This document shows positions 9,475 to 18,965 of a stretch of DNA of 64,000 nt, piece by piece. Made by a program: the position numbers and the translations under genes. Each line of letters starts with the position of its first letter. The first letter of the stretch is position 1. The notes under the pieces were generated by a model. It saw only the letters and a program-made list of their open reading frames with translations. It did not search any database and was not told the DNA's origin. Source of the DNA: an uncultured Clostridia bacterium (GTDB taxonomy: Bacteria > Bacillota > Clostridia > Christensenellales > Borkfalkiaceae); assembly GCA_930989535.1 (NCBI GenBank), contig CAKNLK010000011.1, positions 1 through 64,000 of the forward strand, written 5' to 3'.

Positions 9475-10344
9475 ATGAAAAAGTTTTTGGCTGTGATTTG
9501 TTCGCTTGCGGTTCTCGCGGGCGGCATTGCGATGTTCGCAGGGTGCAACAGCAAAACGCCGATCGGTTTTGATATCGAGCTTGCGCAGGCTGTTGCCGAT
9601 AAAATCGGGGTAAAGCTCAGATGCGAAGAGATAAATTGGGATACGAAAGAGGCGGAATTGGAAAATCATAGCATCGATATGGCGTGGAACGGTTTTACTT
9701 ATACCGAAGCGCGTGACGAGGGCTATACCGATGAAGATGGCAATAAAATCGGCGGGTTGGACTTTTCTAACCTCTATATGAGGAACAGGCAGGTTGCCGT
9801 CGTCAAAAAGGAGAATGCGGAAAAATATTCGACGCTTGAAGCGATGAAAAATGCCCCTTCTTTTACGGCGGAAAGCGGTTCGGCAGGGTTTACGACGATA
9901 CAGGAAGTATTCGGGAAAACACCTACGGGCGTAGTGCGGCAGGTCAATGTTTTCACGGAAGTGACGGCGGGCACGAGCGAAATCGGCGTAATCGATGCGG
10001 TAATGGCCGGGTATTATATTACGGCGGAAACGGGCGCGTATCATGATTCGCTTGCGGTTGTCCAAATCGAGGGCGTGGAAGAGGAATACTATGCAATCGG
10101 TTTCCGCGAAGGGAGCAATCTTCCTGCAGCCTTTAACAATATTCTTGCAGGGCTTGTCGAGGACGGCACGATGGAAAGGATTGCGGAAAAGTACGGCTTG
10201 CAGGATGTAATCATGCCTGAAAATTTTACCGATTATGATGCAAACTACGCCTATCCTACGGACGGCGATTATCAGGAATTGATTAACGACGGTGAAATGG
10301 TGCTCGGATATACGATTTTTGCGCCGATGGCATATTTTGAATAA
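9475..10344 (+). CDS. Amino-acid ABC transporter substrate-binding lipoprotein, apparently circularly permuted
   Basis: A 289-residue SBP_bac_3 family lipoprotein. A signal peptide ends in lipobox FAGC with Cys24 as the lipidated residue. The mature chain begins directly with NSKTPIGFDIELAQAV, which in relatives follows the first beta strand. The segment that normally opens the fold, DYQELINDGEMVLGYTIFAP plus MAYFE, is instead the last 25 residues before the stop. Joining the C-terminal YFE to NSKTPIGFDIEL recreates the canonical order without a gap. Core motifs such as EINWDTKEAEL, AWNGFTYTEAR and AESGSAG are in their usual order. The gene leads the operon with permease, ATPase and a YerC-like regulator. 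Ligand is probably a polar amino acid. Confidence 0.88.
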   Translation: MKKFLAVICSLAVLAGGIAMFAGCNSKTPIGFDIELAQAVADKIGVKLRCEEINWDTKEAELENHSIDMAWNGFTYTEARDEGYTDEDGNKIGGLDFSNLYMRNRQVAVVKKENAEKYSTLEAMKNAPSFTAESGSAGFTTIQEVFGKTPTGVVRQVNVFTEVTAGTSEIGVIDAVMAGYYITAETGAYHDSLAVVQIEGVEEEYYAIGFREGSNLPAAFNNILAGLVEDGTMERIAEKYGLQDVIMPENFTDYDANYAYPTDGDYQELINDGEMVLGYTIFAPMAYFE

Positions 10345-10362
10345 GCAAAATAAGGAAGAGCT

Positions 10363-11013
10363 ATGTTTTTTGGAATAATCGGCGAATTGGCGGTAGGTTT
10401 TCTTACCACGCTTGAGCTGTTCGCTCTGACGCTGGTATTTGCTCTGCCGCTCGGGCTTTTGGTTTCGCTGTGTACAATGTCAAAATTCGCGCCGCTGCGC
10501 GTTCTGTTCAAAGTAATCGTGTGGGTGGTGCGCGGAACGCCGCTTATGTTGCAGTTGTTGGTCATTTTCTATGGCCCGGGGCTGATTGGCCTGCCGCCCT
10601 TGACCAACCGTTTTTTAGCGGCTGTCATCGCCTTTGTAATCAATTACGCCTGCTACTTTTCGGAAATTTACCGCGGCGGCATCGAGAGTATTTCCAAGGG
10701 GCAGTACGAGGCGGGGCAGGTGCTCGGCATGACGCGCTCGCAGATTTTCTTTAAAGTCGTATTGTTGCAGGTCGTCAAGCGTATCCTCGCGCCGATGAGC
10801 AACGAGGTGATGACGCTCGTCAAGGATACCTCTCTTGCCAACACGATTGGTGTCATTGAGATTTTGCGCGTTGCGCAGTCTATCAATGCGTACTATGCCG
10901 TCAATATCATCATTCCCGTGCTCTACGCAGGCTTGTTCTACCTCGCCTTCATCGGCATACTGACGATTGTTTTCGGCAGGCTGGAAAAGAAACTCAATTA
11001 TTTCAAGGTATAA
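10363..11013 (+). CDS. Amino-acid ABC transporter permease
   Basis: 216 residues of the HisM/GlnP membrane-protein family with about five helices. The EAA loop that docks on the ATPase is recognisable as SKGQYEAGQVLGMTRSQIFF. It is the single permease gene of the operon, so it most likely forms a homodimer. An AGGAAG site precedes the ATG, 18 bases after the binding-protein stop. Confidence 0.95.
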   Translation: MFFGIIGELAVGFLTTLELFALTLVFALPLGLLVSLCTMSKFAPLRVLFKVIVWVVRGTPLMLQLLVIFYGPGLIGLPPLTNRFLAAVIAFVINYACYFSEIYRGGIESISKGQYEAGQVLGMTRSQIFFKVVLLQVVKRILAPMSNEVMTLVKDTSLANTIGVIEILRVAQSINAYYAVNIIIPVLYAGLFYLAFIGILTIVFGRLEKKLNYFKV

Positions 11014-11017
11014 GCGT

Positions 11018-11893
<876 letters not shown>

Positions 11894-11897
11894 CGGT

Positions 11898-12173
11898 ATG
11901 AAGGACATCGGGCATATGACGGGTATTCTGTACCGCGCCCTGCTCAGCTGCAAGACGGAGGAGGACTGCGCGGCGCTTCTCGGCGATTTGTGCACCTATC
12001 AGGAAATTGAGCAGATGGCGCAGCGCGCGGCTTCTGCAAAGCTCATCCTCGAGGGAAAGACGTACGCGGAGATTACCGAACAGACGGGCATCTCTTCGGC
12101 GACGCTTTCGCGCGTTTCCAAAGAGGTGCAGCACGGGCGGGGCGGGTATGCGCGCTTTCTGCCCAAAAATTGA
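11898..12173 (+). CDS. TrpR-like YerC/YecD family DNA-binding protein
   Basis: 91 residues with the helix-turn-helix of the TrpR superfamily: GKTYAEITEQTGISSATLSR, preceded by the typical YQEIEQMAQRAASAKLI. The ATG lies 4 bases after the ATPase stop, so the protein is translated with the amino-acid transporter. It could regulate transport or amino-acid metabolism, but YerC-type targets are not settled and I see no defined operator. A terminator follows. Confidence 0.88.
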   Translation: MKDIGHMTGILYRALLSCKTEEDCAALLGDLCTYQEIEQMAQRAASAKLILEGKTYAEITEQTGISSATLSRVSKEVQHGRGGYARFLPKN

Positions 12174-12190
12174 ACAGCCGAAATGGATAA

Positions 12191-12216
12191 AAGGGGCGCC
12201 GGGCGGCGCTCTTTTT
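12191..12216 (+). terminator. Terminator of the amino-acid ABC operon
   Basis: A GC-rich hairpin (GCGCC/GGCGC core at 12196-12209, extended by G-T pairs) is followed by TTTTT. Confidence 0.75.
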
Positions 12217-12257
12217 GCTATTCGTTTTCGGCATGGCGAGGCATAAAAAACAAGTAT

Positions 12258-12287
12258 TCGACAAATTGAGCGGCGCTGTGCTATACT
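12258..12287 (+). promoter_or_regulatory. Promoter of the DUF3737 gene
   Basis: TCGACA (12258-12263) and TATACT (12282-12287) are separated by 18 bases, about 45 bases upstream of the start codon. Confidence 0.55.
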
Positions 12288-12332
12288 GTTCCCGAATTTT
12301 ACGGGAGCGCCCCGCCGGGCGAGAAGAATTTT

Positions 12333-13187
12333 ATGAAAATAATCGAAAACGAGCGCTTCGGGCAGGAGCGCGCCCTGTACCGTTCGGACGGGGTACTGTT
12401 AAAAAACTGCCGCTTCGAGGGAAAAGAGGACGGCGAATCGGCGTTGAAGGAGAGCCGCAGTGTCGCCGCGGAGCATTGCTATATGGATTTGCGCTATCCC
12501 TTTTGGCACGTGCGCGGGCTTCGCCTGTCCGACAGCGAACTGACGGAGCACTGCCGCGCCGCTCTTTGGTACGGCGAAAACATCGCAATCCGCGGCTGTA
12601 CAATGAACGGAATCAAAGCCCTGCGCGAGTGCAGGGGCGTCGCGCTCGAGGATACGGAGGCGAATTCGCCCGAATTCGGCTGGCGCTGCCGGGATATAGA
12701 AATCAAACACAGCACCGTCGAATCGGAATACGCCTTTTTCGAGAGCCGCAACATAAATGCCGAGGGGCTTCGGATGACGGGCAAATATACCTTTCAGTAC
12801 ACGAAAAACGTGCGCATTTCCCGCTCCGAGCTCAACACGAAGGACGCCTTTTGGCACGCGAAGAACGTCACGGTCACCGATTCGGAAATCGACGGGGAAT
12901 ACCTCGGCTGGTATTCGGAGGGGCTGACGCTCATCCGCTGCCATATCAAGGGCACCCAGCCGCTCTGCTACTGCAAAAATCTGCGGCTCGTCGACTGCAC
13001 GACGGAGAACTGCGACCTCGCCTTCGAGTACAGCGACGTGCGCGCGGGTATCCGCGGCGGTATCGATTCCATCAAAAACCCGCGCCGCGGCGTCATCCGC
13101 GCCGATTCGGTGGGCGAGATAATCCGCACGGAGGACAGCGTGTATCCCTCCCGTGCGCGCATCCTTTTGAACAATGCAGGAAAATAA
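12333..13187 (+). CDS. DUF3737 family right-handed beta-helix protein
   Basis: 284 residues made of short repeats of the type seen in DUF3737 proteins: paired phrases such as SVAAEHCYMDLRYPFWHVRG and NVRISRSELNTKDAFWHAKN, each giving a coil of a parallel beta helix. There is no signal peptide, so it is probably cytoplasmic. The function of the family is not established. It stands alone with its own promoter and a following GC-rich hairpin. Confidence 0.85.
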   Translation: MKIIENERFGQERALYRSDGVLLKNCRFEGKEDGESALKESRSVAAEHCYMDLRYPFWHVRGLRLSDSELTEHCRAALWYGENIAIRGCTMNGIKALRECRGVALEDTEANSPEFGWRCRDIEIKHSTVESEYAFFESRNINAEGLRMTGKYTFQYTKNVRISRSELNTKDAFWHAKNVTVTDSEIDGEYLGWYSEGLTLIRCHIKGTQPLCYCKNLRLVDCTTENCDLAFEYSDVRAGIRGGIDSIKNPRRGVIRADSVGEIIRTEDSVYPSRARILLNNAGK

Positions 13188-13200
13188 AGGCAAATGCACG

Positions 13201-13232
13201 GCTCTCCGCGTACTCCGCGGCGGGCTTTTTTT
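13201..13232 (+). terminator. Terminator after DUF3737 gene
   Basis: A GC-rich inverted repeat (CCGCG/CGCGG core with flanking GCTC/GGGC) is followed by a run of seven T. Confidence 0.6.
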
Positions 13233-13261
13233 GTTTCGGCGCGAAAATTAGCGGAAATGCC

Positions 13262-13290
13262 TTGCAAGGCGGGCGAAAATATGATAAAAT
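13262..13290 (+). promoter_or_regulatory. Promoter of the paaK-ior operon
   Basis: TTGCAA (13262-13267) and TAAAAT (13285-13290) with a 17-base spacer precede the first ligase gene. No further promoter is obvious before the ACT gene. Confidence 0.65.
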
Positions 13291-13323
13291 ATATTTTAGG
13301 TTACTAACGGGGGATAAGGAGAA

Positions 13324-14622
13324 ATGGCAATGTTCAGTCCCGAAATTGAGAAAATCGACCGTAAGCAGCTGCGCGAGATGCAGCTGGAGCGTTTGAAACA
13401 TATCGTCGCGTACGCCTACGAGCGCGTGCCCATGTATAAGGAGCGGTTCGATAAAATCGGCCTCAAACCCGAGCATATCAAAACGCTCAAGGATATCGAA
13501 AATATTCCGTACACGACCAAAGACGATTTGCGCGACCATTATCCGTTCGGCCTCTTCGCCGTGCCGATGAAGCAAATCATCCGCCTGCACGCCTCGTCGG
13601 GCACGACGGGCAAACCCATCGTCGGCGGCTATACCCGCAATGATCTGGACAACTGGGCGACCTGTATCGCGCGCATCCTCGTGATGGCGGGGGCGACGGA
13701 CGAGGATATCTTCCACGTCGCGTTCGGCTACGGCCTGTTCACGGGCGGTTTCGGCCTGCATTACGGAGTGGAAAAACTGGGCGCGACGGTCGTGCCTGTC
13801 TCCTCGGGCAACACCGAGCGGCAGATTATGCTCTTGAAGGACTTCGGCGCGACGGCGCTCATCGCCACGCCCAGCTATGCCATGTACCTCGCGGAAACGG
13901 CAAAGAAGATGGGCGTTTTGGACGATTTGAAGGTGCGGCTCGTCTGCATGGGTGCGGAGGCCTCCACGGCGGAGATGCACGAATCCCTGCAAAAGATTTT
14001 GGGCGCCTTCCCCACGGAAAACTACGGCCTGACCGAAGTGGGCGGCCCGGGCGTTGCGGGCGAGTGCCGCGAAAAGGCGGGCATGCATATCAACGAGGAC
14101 ATGTTCTACCCCGAAATCGTCGACGTCGAGCATAATAAAGTCCTCAGCGAGGGCGAGCAGGGCGAAATGCTCATCACCACGCTCACCAAGGAGGGGATGC
14201 CCATCCTGCGCTACCGCACAAAGGACATCACGTCGCTCACCTACGAGCCGTGCAAGTGCGGCAGGACGCTCGCGCGCATGTCGCGCGTGGTCGGCAGGAC
14301 GGACGACATGCTCATCATCCGCGGCGTCAACGTGTTCCCGTCGCAGATCGAGAGCGTGCTCATGGGCATGGACGAACTGGGCAAGACGTACGAAATTATC
14401 GTCGACCGCGTCAACTACATGGACACCATCGAGGTGCGCGTGGAGGTGGACGACGCGAACCTTCTCACCGATTATTCCAAGCTGGAAGCGCTCGTCGCGA
14501 AGATTAAGCACGCGCTCCGCGTCGTTTTGCAAATCGACGTGAAGGTCAAGCTGGTCGAACCCTTCTCGATTAAGCGTGCGGAGGGCAAGGTCAAGCGCGT
14601 CACCGACCTTCGGAAAAAATAA
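13324..14622 (+). CDS. paaK: Phenylacetate-CoA ligase family protein (copy 1)
   Basis: 432 residues of the adenylate-forming PaaK family, which converts aryl acetates, CoA and ATP to aryl-acetyl-CoA, AMP and PPi, or runs in reverse. P-loop-like motif SSGTTGKP, ligand motif FGYGLFTGGFGLHYG, adenylation motif YRTKDIT and hinge motif VGRTDDMLIIRGVNVFPSQ are present, as is a Cys-containing turn EPCKCGRT. It opens a five-gene operon with indolepyruvate oxidoreductase, suggesting metabolism of aryl-acetyl-CoA derived from aromatic amino acids. Confidence 0.93.
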   Translation: MAMFSPEIEKIDRKQLREMQLERLKHIVAYAYERVPMYKERFDKIGLKPEHIKTLKDIENIPYTTKDDLRDHYPFGLFAVPMKQIIRLHASSGTTGKPIVGGYTRNDLDNWATCIARILVMAGATDEDIFHVAFGYGLFTGGFGLHYGVEKLGATVVPVSSGNTERQIMLLKDFGATALIATPSYAMYLAETAKKMGVLDDLKVRLVCMGAEASTAEMHESLQKILGAFPTENYGLTEVGGPGVAGECREKAGMHINEDMFYPEIVDVEHNKVLSEGEQGEMLITTLTKEGMPILRYRTKDITSLTYEPCKCGRTLARMSRVVGRTDDMLIIRGVNVFPSQIESVLMGMDELGKTYEIIVDRVNYMDTIEVRVEVDDANLLTDYSKLEALVAKIKHALRVVLQIDVKVKLVEPFSIKRAEGKVKRVTDLRKK

Positions 14623-14696
14623 GGCTCTATATTCGGCGGAAGCCGCCGAGAAAAAATATATACTTTCGCAAAAACATTTCAGGTAGGTTTTTAAAT

Positions 14697-16415
14697 ATGC
14701 GTAAATTGATGTTGGGAGATTTCGCCGTCGCGCGCGGCGCATGGGAAGCGGGCGTAAAAGTCGCCTCCGCCTATCCCGGAACGCCGTCCACGGAGATCAC
14801 CGAGGAGCTCGCGCGGTACGACGAAGTGTACAGCGAATGGTCGCCGAACGAAAAGGTAGCCCTGGAGGTCGGCATCGGCGCGTCCATCCGCGGCGCCCGC
14901 GCCATCGTCTCCATGAAGCACGTCGGGCTGAACGTCGCCTGCGATCCTCTCTTTACCGCCTCGTATACGGGCGTGAACGGGGGGCTGGTCATCGCCGTGG
15001 CGGACGATCCGTCCGTGTTCTCCTCGCAGAACGAGCAGGACACCCGCCTCACCGCGGTGAGCGCGCAGGTTCCCGTTTTGGAGCCGTCCGACAGCGCGGA
15101 GGCGAAGGAGTTCACCAAGCTCGCGTTCGAGCTGTCCGAAAAATACGACACGCCGGTCATTCTGCGCGTGACGACGCGCGTCGCGCACTCGCAGAGCCTG
15201 GTCGAGCTGGAGGAGCGGCAGGAAACGCCTAACCGCGCGTACGAGCGCAATATCGCCAAATACGTCATGATGCCCGCCAACGCGCGCGTCAAGCACGTCG
15301 TCGTTGAGGAGCGCATGCAAAAGCTCTCCGACGATTCCAACTCCTTTGCCATCAACCGCATCGAGGAAGGGGATAAGGAGCTCGGCATCATCTGCTCGGG
15401 CGGCGTCTACCAATACGTCAAAGAGGCTCTGCCGAACGCGAGCGTTCTGAAACTGGGCATGGTCCACCCGCTCCCGTTCGACCTCATCGCAAAGTTTGCC
15501 AAGAGCGTCAAGCGCTGCATCGTCGCCGAGGAGCTCGCGCCGCATATCGAAACGCAGGTCAAGGCGCACGGCATCGCGGTGGAGGGGAAGAACATCTTCC
15601 CGCGCTGCGGCGAGTTTTCCGCCAACCTCATCCGCGCATGCGTGCTCGGAGAAAAGAAAGAAATCAGCGCCGAAAGCGTCCCCGCCCGTCCGCCGGTATT
15701 GTGCGCGGGCTGCCCGCACCGCGGCGTGTTCTATGTCCTGTCCAAGCTGAAGCTCAACGTGCTGGGCGACATCGGCTGCTACACGTTGGGCGCCGTTCCG
15801 CCCCTCGGGTCGATGGACGCCGTCGTATGCATGGGGGCGAGCGTCGGCATGGCGATCGGCTTCGATAAGGCTGACCCCGAGGCGCACAAACATTCGGTCG
15901 CGGTCATCGGCGATTCGACGTTTATTCACAGCGGCATCACGGGGCTCATCGACGCGGTGTACAACAAATCGCACATCACGGTCGTTATCCTCGACAACCG
16001 CACCACGGGCATGACGGGGCATCAGAACCACCCCGCTACAGGTAAGACGATTAAAAACGAGCCCACCTATGAGCTCGACCTCGAACAGGTCTGCCGCGCG
16101 GTCGGCGTTCCCAACGTGCGCACCATCGACCCGAACGACCTTTCCGCAATGGAAGCGGCGCTCAAAGAGGAGTTGGCGAAGGAGGAAGTTTCCGTCATCA
16201 TCGCCAAGCGCCCGTGCGTCCTGCTCACCAAAAAGCTGTACAACGGCTTCCGCGTCAACGAAAAGTGCAAAAAGTGCAAGGCTTGCTTAAAGCTCGGCTG
16301 CCCCGCCATCGTCAACGGCAAGGACGGCATCACCATCGACGTATCGCTGTGCACCGAATGCGGGCTTTGCCAGAGCGTCTGCAAGTTCGGCGCCATCGAA
16401 GGGGAGGGCAAATAA
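14697..16415 (+). CDS. iorA: Indolepyruvate:ferredoxin oxidoreductase, alpha subunit
   Basis: 572 residues with thiamine-diphosphate-binding domains and a C-terminal ferredoxin domain. The enzyme oxidatively decarboxylates indolepyruvate, phenylpyruvate or hydroxyphenylpyruvate with CoA, giving the aryl-acetyl-CoA and reduced ferredoxin. The N-terminus has AYPGTPSTEIT, and the ThDP-binding region includes LGDIGCYTLGA and VIGDSTFIHSGITGL. The C-terminus carries two cysteine clusters, CKKCKACLKLGCP and CTECGLCQSVC, for 4Fe-4S centres. It requires the IorB subunit encoded 2 bases downstream. Confidence 0.96.
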   Translation: MRKLMLGDFAVARGAWEAGVKVASAYPGTPSTEITEELARYDEVYSEWSPNEKVALEVGIGASIRGARAIVSMKHVGLNVACDPLFTASYTGVNGGLVIAVADDPSVFSSQNEQDTRLTAVSAQVPVLEPSDSAEAKEFTKLAFELSEKYDTPVILRVTTRVAHSQSLVELEERQETPNRAYERNIAKYVMMPANARVKHVVVEERMQKLSDDSNSFAINRIEEGDKELGIICSGGVYQYVKEALPNASVLKLGMVHPLPFDLIAKFAKSVKRCIVAEELAPHIETQVKAHGIAVEGKNIFPRCGEFSANLIRACVLGEKKEISAESVPARPPVLCAGCPHRGVFYVLSKLKLNVLGDIGCYTLGAVPPLGSMDAVVCMGASVGMAIGFDKADPEAHKHSVAVIGDSTFIHSGITGLIDAVYNKSHITVVILDNRTTGMTGHQNHPATGKTIKNEPTYELDLEQVCRAVGVPNVRTIDPNDLSAMEAALKEELAKEEVSVIIAKRPCVLLTKKLYNGFRVNEKCKKCKACLKLGCPAIVNGKDGITIDVSLCTECGLCQSVCKFGAIEGEGK

Positions 16416-16416
16416 T

Positions 16417-16977
16417 ATGAAAAATCTGAACGTTCTCATCGTCGGCGTCGGCGGGCAGGGCACCCTGCTCGCGAGCCGCGTTCTCGGAAAATACGCACTG
16501 GACGAGGGGTACGACGTAAAGCTGAGCGAGGTGCACGGCATGGCACAGCGCGGCGGCTCCGTCATGACCTATGTCCGCATCGGCGAAAAGATCGCTTCGC
16601 CCATCATCGACGAGGGGCAGGCCGACCTCATCCTCGCCTTTGAAAAGCTGGAAGCGCTCCGCTACGCGCACTATCTGAAAGAGGGCGGCGAGGTGCTGTA
16701 TTCCACGCAGGAGATCATGCCCATGCCCGTCGTCACGGGCGCGGCGCAGTATCCGCAGGGCATCGAGGCGAAACTGCGCGGCACGGGCGTTGACGCGCTG
16801 GGGCTCGCTTTGCAGGCGGGCAACGCGAAGGCGGCGAACTCCGTCATGCTGGGCGCGCTGTGCAAAAAGCTCGGCTACGAGCGCGAAAAGTTTGAGGCGG
16901 CGCTCCTTGCGAGCATCCCGCAGAAGACAATCGAAATGAACAAAAAAGCGTTCGAACTCGGCTACCGGGCCGTCTGA
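16417..16977 (+). CDS. iorB: Indolepyruvate:ferredoxin oxidoreductase, beta subunit
   Basis: 186 residues of the pyruvate:ferredoxin oxidoreductase gamma-domain family, with the signature IVGVGGQGTLLASRVLG at the N-terminus and SEVHGMAQRGGSV. It pairs with IorA; the start codon nearly abuts the iorA stop. Confidence 0.95.
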   Translation: MKNLNVLIVGVGGQGTLLASRVLGKYALDEGYDVKLSEVHGMAQRGGSVMTYVRIGEKIASPIIDEGQADLILAFEKLEALRYAHYLKEGGEVLYSTQEIMPMPVVTGAAQYPQGIEAKLRGTGVDALGLALQAGNAKAANSVMLGALCKKLGYEREKFEAALLASIPQKTIEMNKKAFELGYRAV

Positions 16978-17000
16978 ACGCGTTAGAAAAGGGGAAGATT

Positions 17001-18320
17001 ATGGCAAAATCGAAACTGAAAGATTACATCTATCAGCCCGAGTATGAGTGCCTCTCGCGCTCGGAAATGGAAAATTTGCAGAGCGAACGGCTGAAAAAGA
17101 CGGTCAAGTACGTCTATGAACATTGCAAACCGTACCGCGCCAAGATGGACGAGTTCAAAATCAAACCCTCCGACATCCGGAGCGTTTCCGATTTGAGCAA
17201 GCTCCCGTTCACCGTCAAGCACGATCTGCGCGCGGCGTATCCGTTCGGCTTCTATTCCGCCGACCAAAAGGACATCGTCGAGGTGCACGCCTCCTCGGGT
17301 ACGACGGGCAAGCTCACCGTCGTCGGCTATACGCAGAACGACATCGATATCTGGTCGGAAGTCGCGGCGCGCTCGCTTGCGATGGCGGGCGTCACGAAGG
17401 ATTCGCTCGTACACGTCGCCTACGGCTACGGCCTGTTCACGGGCGGACTGGGCGCGCACTACGGCGCACAGAAAATCGGCGCGAGCACCGTTCCCGCGAG
17501 CGCGGGCAACACCATCCGCCAGCTCACCTTGCTGCGCGATTTCGGCGCGACGCACCTTTGCTGCACGCCGTCCTACGCGATTTTCCTCGGCACGGAAATC
17601 GAAAAGGCGGGCATGAACATTGACGACTTTTCCCTCGTCGGCGGCGCGTTCGGCGCGGAGCCGTGGACGTACCAGATGCGCGAGGAATTGGAGCGCCTGC
17701 TGCACATCGACGCGCTGGATATTTACGGGCTTTCGGAAATTTCCGGCCCGGGCGTTGCGATGGAGTGCATGCAGAAATGCGGCAGCCACGTGCAGGAGGA
17801 TCACTTCATCCCCGAAATCATCGACCCCGAAACGCTCGAACCGCTCCCGTTCGGCAGCGAGGGCGAATTGGTATTTACCACGATTACAAAGACGGGCCAG
17901 CCGCTCATCCGCTACCGCACGCGCGATTTGTGCACGCTCACGGCGGGCAAGTGTGCCTGCGGCAGAACGACGGTCAAGATGAGCAAGGTCAAGGGCCGTT
18001 CGGACGATATGCTCATCATCCGCGGCGTCAACGTGTTCCCGTCGCAGATCGAGGCGGCGATCATGAACGTCGCAGGCGTTTCGCCGCATTACATGATTTA
18101 CGTCGACCGCATCAACAATCTCGACGTGATGGAAATCGACATCGAGCTCGCCGGCAACCTCGCGCCCGATATGGTATCGGACATCGAGTCCATCAAAAAG
18201 AAGGTGGAAACGGAAGTCAATTCGTACATCGGTCTGAGCGCGAAAATCAAACTGTGCGAGAGCGGATCCATTCAGCGCAGCGAAGGCAAGGCGGTTCGCG
18301 TCATCGACCGCAGAAATTAA
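17001..18320 (+). CDS. paaK: Phenylacetate-CoA ligase family protein (copy 2)
   Basis: A 439-residue paralogue of the protein at 13324. Motifs are SSGTTGKL, AYGYGLFTGGLGAHYG, YRTRDLCTL and GRSDDMLIIRGVNVFPSQ. The two copies flank iorAB, so the operon probably handles two different aryl or acyl acids or both directions of one reaction. A GGGGAAG site precedes the ATG. Confidence 0.93.
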   Translation: MAKSKLKDYIYQPEYECLSRSEMENLQSERLKKTVKYVYEHCKPYRAKMDEFKIKPSDIRSVSDLSKLPFTVKHDLRAAYPFGFYSADQKDIVEVHASSGTTGKLTVVGYTQNDIDIWSEVAARSLAMAGVTKDSLVHVAYGYGLFTGGLGAHYGAQKIGASTVPASAGNTIRQLTLLRDFGATHLCCTPSYAIFLGTEIEKAGMNIDDFSLVGGAFGAEPWTYQMREELERLLHIDALDIYGLSEISGPGVAMECMQKCGSHVQEDHFIPEIIDPETLEPLPFGSEGELVFTTITKTGQPLIRYRTRDLCTLTAGKCACGRTTVKMSKVKGRSDDMLIIRGVNVFPSQIEAAIMNVAGVSPHYMIYVDRINNLDVMEIDIELAGNLAPDMVSDIESIKKKVETEVNSYIGLSAKIKLCESGSIQRSEGKAVRVIDRRN

Positions 18321-18341
18321 AATCGGATAAGGAGGAAAGTT

Positions 18342-18764
18342 ATGTTAGTCAAACAGTTATCGGTATTTATGGAAAACCGACCGGGCAGGCTGTATAAGCT
18401 GACACATGCGTTGGGGAAGGAGGGCATCGATTTTGTCACCCTCTCCATCGCGGACACCAAGGATTTCGGCATCGTGCGCTTTATCGCGCGCGATAACGAG
18501 CGCGCCTATGAAATCCTCAAAAAAGAGGGGTTCACCGTCGGCATCACCGAGCTCATCGGCGTGGAGGTGGACGACAAACCCAACGCGCTCGCTGAGGTCG
18601 TGGCACTGATGGAGGAGGCGGACATGAACATCGAATACCTGTATTCGTTCGTGCTCACCAACCATAACACGGCAAAGATTCTGATGCGCGTCGAGGATAC
18701 CGACCGCGCCGTCAAACTTTTGGAAGAGAAGGGCATCAAGCTCCTCTCCGAAAAGATTCTGTAA
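18342..18764 (+). CDS. Tandem ACT domain protein
   Basis: 140 residues forming two ACT domains (residues ~1-68 and ~70-140; the first begins VKQLSVFMENRPGRL and the second has DKPNALAEVVALMEE). ACT domains bind amino acids, so it is a likely sensor of the aromatic amino acids feeding the IorAB reaction. It is the last gene of the operon, with a GGAGG site and a following terminator. Whether it binds a partner enzyme is unknown. Confidence 0.9.
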   Translation: MLVKQLSVFMENRPGRLYKLTHALGKEGIDFVTLSIADTKDFGIVRFIARDNERAYEILKKEGFTVGITELIGVEVDDKPNALAEVVALMEEADMNIEYLYSFVLTNHNTAKILMRVEDTDRAVKLLEEKGIKLLSEKIL

Positions 18765-18787
18765 AAATATTTTAGATATATTACAAA

Positions 18788-18825
18788 AAAGGGAATCCCT
18801 TCCGAACGTCGGGGTTCCCTTTTTA
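18788..18825 (+). terminator. Terminator of the paaK-ior operon
   Basis: A stem of about 12 pairs (AAAGGGAATCCC with GGGGTTCCCTTT, including one G-T pair) is followed by T residues. Confidence 0.85.
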
Positions 18826-18965
18826 CATGCCGCGCCGGATGTCTGAAAAAATTTACAAAGTTTACAGTCGGTGCCGTTTTTATTACAACGCGTGCGGAAA
18901 AAAGCGATAATTTGTATACAGCGCCTGCGCTATACTGTAAGTACAATATATTTTTGGAGGAGTAT

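Noticed and set aside
9232-10065. Minus-strand frame of 277 codons opposite the binding-protein gene
   Set aside because: It has basic low-complexity composition and lies opposite a well-supported lipoprotein gene.
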